The position numbers and the translations under genes were made by a program. Source: Pseudomonas fluorescens (GTDB taxonomy: Bacteria > Pseudomonadota > Gammaproteobacteria > Pseudomonadales > Pseudomonadaceae). Taken from it: a DNA stretch of 64,000 nucleotides. This document shows, piece by piece, positions 60,589 to 64,000 of this stretch (positions are counted from its first letter, which is position 1; each line of letters begins with the position of its first letter). Under the pieces are notes generated by a model. The model was not told the DNA's origin and made no database searches. It saw only the letters and a program-made list of their open reading frames with translations. The stretch covers positions 248,001 to 312,000 of the forward strand of contig NZ_CABVIR010000007.1 of NCBI RefSeq assembly GCF_902498065.1, written 5' to 3'.

Positions 60589-61461
60589 ATGAGCGGTATT
60601 CCGTTTGATCAGCGAGAAGGTTTTATCTGGCTCGACGGCGAGTTTGTCGAGTGGTCCCAGGCGCGACTGCACGTGCTGAGTCACGGCCTGCATTACGCGA
60701 GCACGGTGTATGAAGGGGAACGTGTCTACAACGGCAAGATCTTCAAACTGCGCGAACACAGCGAGCGGCTGTATCGCTCGGCGCAATTGATGGATTTTGC
60801 GATTCCCTATGAGCTGGCCGAACTGGAAGCGGCCAGTCATGAACTGCTGCAACGCAACAACGTGGTCGACGGTTATCTGCGGCCGGTGGCGTGGCGTGGC
60901 AGTGAAATGATTTCCACCTCGGCCCGTTTCAACCGCGTTCACGTGGCGATTGCCTGCTGGCAATGGCCGAGTTACTTCGACCCGGCAGGGCACATGGGCG
61001 GTATTCGCATGAAGACCGCCGAGTGGCGTCGGCCACCGCCCAGCAGCAGCCCGTTCGAGGCCAAGGCGTCCGGGCATTACCAGATCGCCACCCTGAGCAA
61101 GCACGATGCGGAAAACAACGGTTATCACGACGCGCTGATGCTCGACTGGCGCGGCCACGTTGCCGAAGCCACGAGTGCCAACGTGTTCTTCGTCAAGGAC
61201 CGGACGCTGCACACGCCGCTGCCCGACTGCTTCCTCAATGGCATCACCCGCCAGACCGTTATCGAATTGGCCGGGGCGCTGGATTACCAGGTGGTCGAAC
61301 GCACGATTCTGCCTACGGAGCTTGGCGACTTCGACGAGTGTTTTCTGACGGGTACCGCCGCCGAAATCACCCCGGTGCAAAGCATCGACCAGCAGCGCTA
61401 CCGCCCAGGCAACGCCTGCCGCGAATTCATTGCCGCTTACACCTCAACCGTTAACGCCTGA
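60589..61461 (+). CDS. Class IV PLP aminotransferase, BCAT-like
   Basis: A 290-residue fold-type IV aminotransferase. The N-terminus FIWLDGEFVEWSQARLHVLSHGLHYASTVYEGER is typical of IlvE/BCAT; the catalytic Lys is in FEAKASGHYQ (about 160-169) and the PLP-phosphate/Glu region in HVAEATSANVFFV. It probably exchanges an amino group on a cluster intermediate rather than serving primary metabolism, since it is embedded between the aminomutase and dioxygenase genes (24 and 21 bp gaps). Confidence 0.9.
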   Translation: MSGIPFDQREGFIWLDGEFVEWSQARLHVLSHGLHYASTVYEGERVYNGKIFKLREHSERLYRSAQLMDFAIPYELAELEAASHELLQRNNVVDGYLRPVAWRGSEMISTSARFNRVHVAIACWQWPSYFDPAGHMGGIRMKTAEWRRPPPSSSPFEAKASGHYQIATLSKHDAENNGYHDALMLDWRGHVAEATSANVFFVKDRTLHTPLPDCFLNGITRQTVIELAGALDYQVVERTILPTELGDFDECFLTGTAAEITPVQSIDQQRYRPGNACREFIAAYTSTVNA

Positions 61462-61482
61462 TCAACCGCCAGGAACCTCACC

Positions 61483-62241
61483 ATGTCAGATCAAGGGATT
61501 GTTGCGTCTACACCTTACGTTTCGCTGGGCCACCGCCATGAAGAATTGTCGTCCCGTGGCTGGACGGTGCTGACCCCTGCCGAATTTGCCTACGATGTCG
61601 TCGGCACGCTGCGTGAGTTCGGTCAGATCATTCCACAATTCAACGGGCAGACGGCGTTCGCCATTACCCGCAAGCCGGGGTATGAAGCGTTGCCGTATTC
61701 CCAGAGCATGAACGGCATCGGCCCGCACACCGAAGCGCCGGTCTATGGGCCGCCGCCGCGCTATCTGGCGCTGCATTGTCATCATCAGGCCACGTGCGGT
61801 GGCGGGCATACCGGGCTGGTCGACGGGATTGAATTTCTGGGGTTTCTCGAGCGCACCGAACCCGAGTTGCGGGAATGGATCGACGACACCCCCGTGGAAT
61901 TCGTGGCCACCGCCAAACCGGGTGAAGCGGCACAAACGCGAGTCAGGGAATACATCCTGACGCCTACAGAGGACGGGGACATTTTCCGCTTCAGCTACAA
62001 CCAGTTTCACTACGGCGATGTGAACCCTTCCGAGGAGGATCTGCAGCAATCGAAGGTGACGAACAGCTCGTCGCCACTGGCGAGGTTCGCGATGCTGGGC
62101 GAGGAATACTTCATCCGGAACAACACGCCGGTGCTGATTCCCGACGGCTGCATGCTGATTTGGGACAACTGGCGAATGATTCACGCCCGCAGTCGATACA
62201 CTGACCCGGCGCGAAACCTGACCCGCTACTGGCTGGCCTGA
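61483..62241 (+). CDS. Fe(II)/2-oxoglutarate oxygenase, TauD/clavaminate-synthase-like
   Basis: A 252-residue cupin-fold oxygenase. The facial triad is H82-x-E84 (PHTEAPVY) with the distal H234 (MIHARSRYTD); the HxE variant, rather than HxD, is that of clavaminate-synthase-like members of the TauD family. A C-terminal Arg (RNLTRYW) should bind 2-oxoglutarate. Such enzymes hydroxylate, desaturate or cyclise amino-acid substrates. Clear operon spacing. Confidence 0.88.
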   Translation: MSDQGIVASTPYVSLGHRHEELSSRGWTVLTPAEFAYDVVGTLREFGQIIPQFNGQTAFAITRKPGYEALPYSQSMNGIGPHTEAPVYGPPPRYLALHCHHQATCGGGHTGLVDGIEFLGFLERTEPELREWIDDTPVEFVATAKPGEAAQTRVREYILTPTEDGDIFRFSYNQFHYGDVNPSEEDLQQSKVTNSSSPLARFAMLGEEYFIRNNTPVLIPDGCMLIWDNWRMIHARSRYTDPARNLTRYWLA

Positions 62242-62308
62242 TTCATCCGTCGCCCACTATTCCATCGGCGTACCCCTCGACGGGTACGCGTCTTACAGGT
62301 ATCGCGTC

Positions 62309-63268
62309 ATGCAAACAGCAATCGAGATCGCCAAAGTCGATCATCAACTGGTCGTGCGGCTTAATCAGGCCTGGACCAAAAGGGCGACCGTGTGCGCGCC
62401 GGACAAGGCCTCGGTCAGCGAAGCGTTCGACCCGACGCGCCCGGATTACCCAGAGTGCATGGTGCCGTTTTTTCATCACCCGAAATTCCAGGCCCTGAGC
62501 GATGAGCTCAAAAGCACCGTGGTGACCTGGGGCTGGATCGGCTACAACCTGCGCACGGTGACGGCCGAAGAGCATGTGGTGAACCCGGCGCTGAGCGTTA
62601 TCGCCAATCAGTATTTGGGCAAGAACGACTGGCATTTTCGCGAGGCGATGCAGCAGACGTTGATCGACGAGCACTACCACACGCTCATGCACCTGCGGGC
62701 CATCGAACGGACCAAAGAGGAGCGAGCGCTCGATCAGGATCTGGACCTGCCGCCGTCGGTGACCTATCTGCGTCTTGCCGCGCTGCGTGAAGCATTGCCC
62801 GAACAGTGGCAGCGCGATCTGGCGGCGATTACGTTCGCGGTGGTGGCCGAGATCAGCGTCAATGCGTACCTGGATCTGCTGGCCGACGATCAAACCATTC
62901 AACCGCAAAACCGCCGCGTGGCAGAGCTGCATAACCGCGACGAATACGCCCACAGCAAGATTCTCGCGGAGGTGGCGAAGGTCATGTACGCGAACATGCA
63001 GCCGACTCAACGGGCATTTTTCGCACAAACGCTGTCGGTGGCGCTAAGTGCTTTTGTCGCTCAGGACTACTCGATGTGGGAGGCGATTCTGACGCAACTC
63101 GGCGTCGAGGATGCGGCACTGATCATTGCCGACACCCGGGAGAGCAACAAGAACGCCACGATCATGCGCGACTACAGCGGTTTGCATCGTCTGGCGCAGG
63201 ATCTGGGGATTAGCGACGAGATCGATTTCGACTTCCGTCCGACCCTGAAAACCACTGCAGTGGCCTGA
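62309..63268 (+). CDS. AurF-like di-iron N-oxygenase
   Basis: A 319-residue protein of the p-aminobenzoate N-oxygenase (AurF) family, which turn amines into hydroxylamine, nitroso or nitro groups. All seven expected di-iron ligands can be placed: E87 or E88, E121-x-x-H124 (DEHYHTLMH), E181 (VAEISVNAY), H208, E212 and H215 (ELHNRDEYAHSK), with the spacings of AurF E136/H139 and H223/E227/H230. It is thus predicted active. An N-oxygenation step makes an N-O-containing product likely. Sixty-seven bases after the TauD-like gene. Confidence 0.88.
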   Translation: MQTAIEIAKVDHQLVVRLNQAWTKRATVCAPDKASVSEAFDPTRPDYPECMVPFFHHPKFQALSDELKSTVVTWGWIGYNLRTVTAEEHVVNPALSVIANQYLGKNDWHFREAMQQTLIDEHYHTLMHLRAIERTKEERALDQDLDLPPSVTYLRLAALREALPEQWQRDLAAITFAVVAEISVNAYLDLLADDQTIQPQNRRVAELHNRDEYAHSKILAEVAKVMYANMQPTQRAFFAQTLSVALSAFVAQDYSMWEAILTQLGVEDAALIIADTRESNKNATIMRDYSGLHRLAQDLGISDEIDFDFRPTLKTTAVA

Positions 63269-63281
63269 TCCGGAGGTGAAT

Positions 63282-64000
63282 ATGTCCGTTCCTGTGTACG
63301 AAGTGTTCGCCATCCGTGTCGGCGCCAATGCCCAACGCACCGCACGCGAGAACTTTCTTTACGACGCTTGCTGTGGTGACCCCAATGCGTCGATGCCGCT
63401 GGATTACTACTTCTGGGTCATACGCAATGAGCAGCAGGTGATCGTGGTCGACACCTGTTTTCAACCGGCAACAGCGGATCGGCGCAACCGTCAGATGTAT
63501 CGCCTGCCGGAAGATTCCCTACGGCAACTGGACATCGATCCGGCGCAGGTTGAAAACCTGATCCTCACCCATCTTCACTGGGATCACGCCGGCAACCTGG
63601 GGCTGTTTCCGAAAGCCACGGTGCATTTGCAGGAAGCGGAGCTGCGTTTCTGTACCGGCCCGAAAATGGCCCATCGCACGGTGAACAAAACCTACGAGGT
63701 CGAAGATGTGATGTCGGCGCTGCCACCGTTGTTCGAGGGGCGCTTGCGTTTGCATACCGGCACAGTCGAGGTGGTTCCCGGCGTGACCCTGCACCCGGTG
63801 GGTGGCCACACGCCGGGTAGCCAGGTGGTGCGGGTAAACACCGGGCGCGGGTGGATTGTCCTGGCGTCGGACGCGGCGCATTTGTGGGCGAACATTCGTC
63901 AGCGCAGTCCGTTTCCGATCATTGATGATCTGGCACAGACGCTGGAGGCGTTTATCGAGATCGACCGTTTGGCGGACAGCGAAGACCACGTCATTCCCGG
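63282..64000 (+). CDS. Metallo-beta-lactamase-fold hydrolase, lactonase-like (3' end cut by window)
   Basis: N-terminal ~239 residues of an MBL-fold hydrolase of the N-acyl-homoserine-lactonase-like group. The metal motif HLHWDH (TH-x-H-x-DH type) is in LILTHLHWDHAGNLGLF, about residues 94-104, a second metal His in VGGHTPGSQVV, and an Asp in VLASDAAH. A GGAGG site lies 8 bp before the ATG. The gene runs off the right edge and the operon may go on. It could hydrolyse a lactone, ester or amide in the pathway, or act in self-protection. Confidence 0.85.
   Translation, partial: MSVPVYEVFAIRVGANAQRTARENFLYDACCGDPNASMPLDYYFWVIRNEQQVIVVDTCFQPATADRRNRQMYRLPEDSLRQLDIDPAQVENLILTHLHWDHAGNLGLFPKATVHLQEAELRFCTGPKMAHRTVNKTYEVEDVMSALPPLFEGRLRLHTGTVEVVPGVTLHPVGGHTPGSQVVRVNTGRGWIVLASDAAHLWANIRQRSPFPIIDDLAQTLEAFIEIDRLADSEDHVIP

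Overview
The window looks like a chromosomal segment of a fluorescent-group Pseudomonas. The evidence is the GC-rich coding sequence, the complete 12-gene alginate operon in the usual Pseudomonas order, the cyoABCDE ubiquinol oxidase operon, and about fourteen GTGGGAGCxxGC-type REP doublets (REPINs), which are typical of fluorescent pseudomonads. No rRNA, tRNA, CRISPR array, phage or transposase gene was seen.

Layout. (1) 1-3.6 kb: serine use (partial serine transporter sdaC, serine deaminase sdaA, divergent LysR regulator). (2) 3.8-10.8 kb: a small HPF/RaiA-type ribosome protein, then an iron-uptake block (DUF3649, PepSY membrane protein, DUF3325, FecI-type sigma, FecR-type anti-sigma, TonB-dependent siderophore receptor) behind a Fur-like box. 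(3) 10.9-22.4 kb: AraC regulator, EamA exporter, 2-hydroxyacid dehydrogenase, LysR regulator divergent from a four-gene AaeAB/FUSC-type efflux system (outer-membrane lipoprotein, FUSC pump, DUF1656, HlyD adaptor), then small conserved genes and an SDR. (4) 22.7-39.3 kb, minus strand: algD-alg8-alg44-algK-algE-algG-algX-algL-algI-algJ-algF-algA, i.e. precursor supply (AlgA, AlgD), c-di-GMP-controlled polymerisation (Alg8, Alg44), periplasmic modification and protection (AlgG, AlgX, AlgL), acetylation (AlgI, AlgJ, AlgF) and export (AlgK, AlgE), with an ~820-bp regulatory region upstream of algD. (5) 40.1-47.3 kb: yaaA, a degenerate polysaccharide deacetylase-like protein, PhoH-like ATPase, moaCDE, an orphan amino-acid-binding protein, dsbB. 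(6) 48.1-53.0 kb: cyoABCDE.

(7) 53.3-64.0 kb (runs off the right edge): the most interesting part. A MocR-type regulator (GntR HTH plus aminotransferase domain) is divergent from two consecutive transcription units. Unit 1 is MFS-like exporter, ATP-grasp ligase, RidA-like protein, cupin, and ends in a clear terminator. Unit 2 is a YfcF-like GST, a KamA-family radical SAM aminomutase, a class IV aminotransferase, a clavaminate-synthase-type Fe/2OG oxygenase, an AurF-type di-iron N-oxygenase and a metallo-beta-lactamase-fold hydrolase. No NRPS or PKS is present. This reads as a small-molecule pathway built on a rearranged, N-oxygenated amino acid, possibly coupled to another amino acid by the ATP-grasp enzyme. 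I do not recognise it as a described cluster.

Other observations worth a look: a REP doublet that sits in frame inside the signal-peptide region of algK; a G7-TTT-G7 tract and a REP doublet in front of algI; a terminator-like hairpin between algD and alg8; and a 28-bp tandem triplication inside one REP doublet. All family assignments were made by reading the sequence, without database searches.
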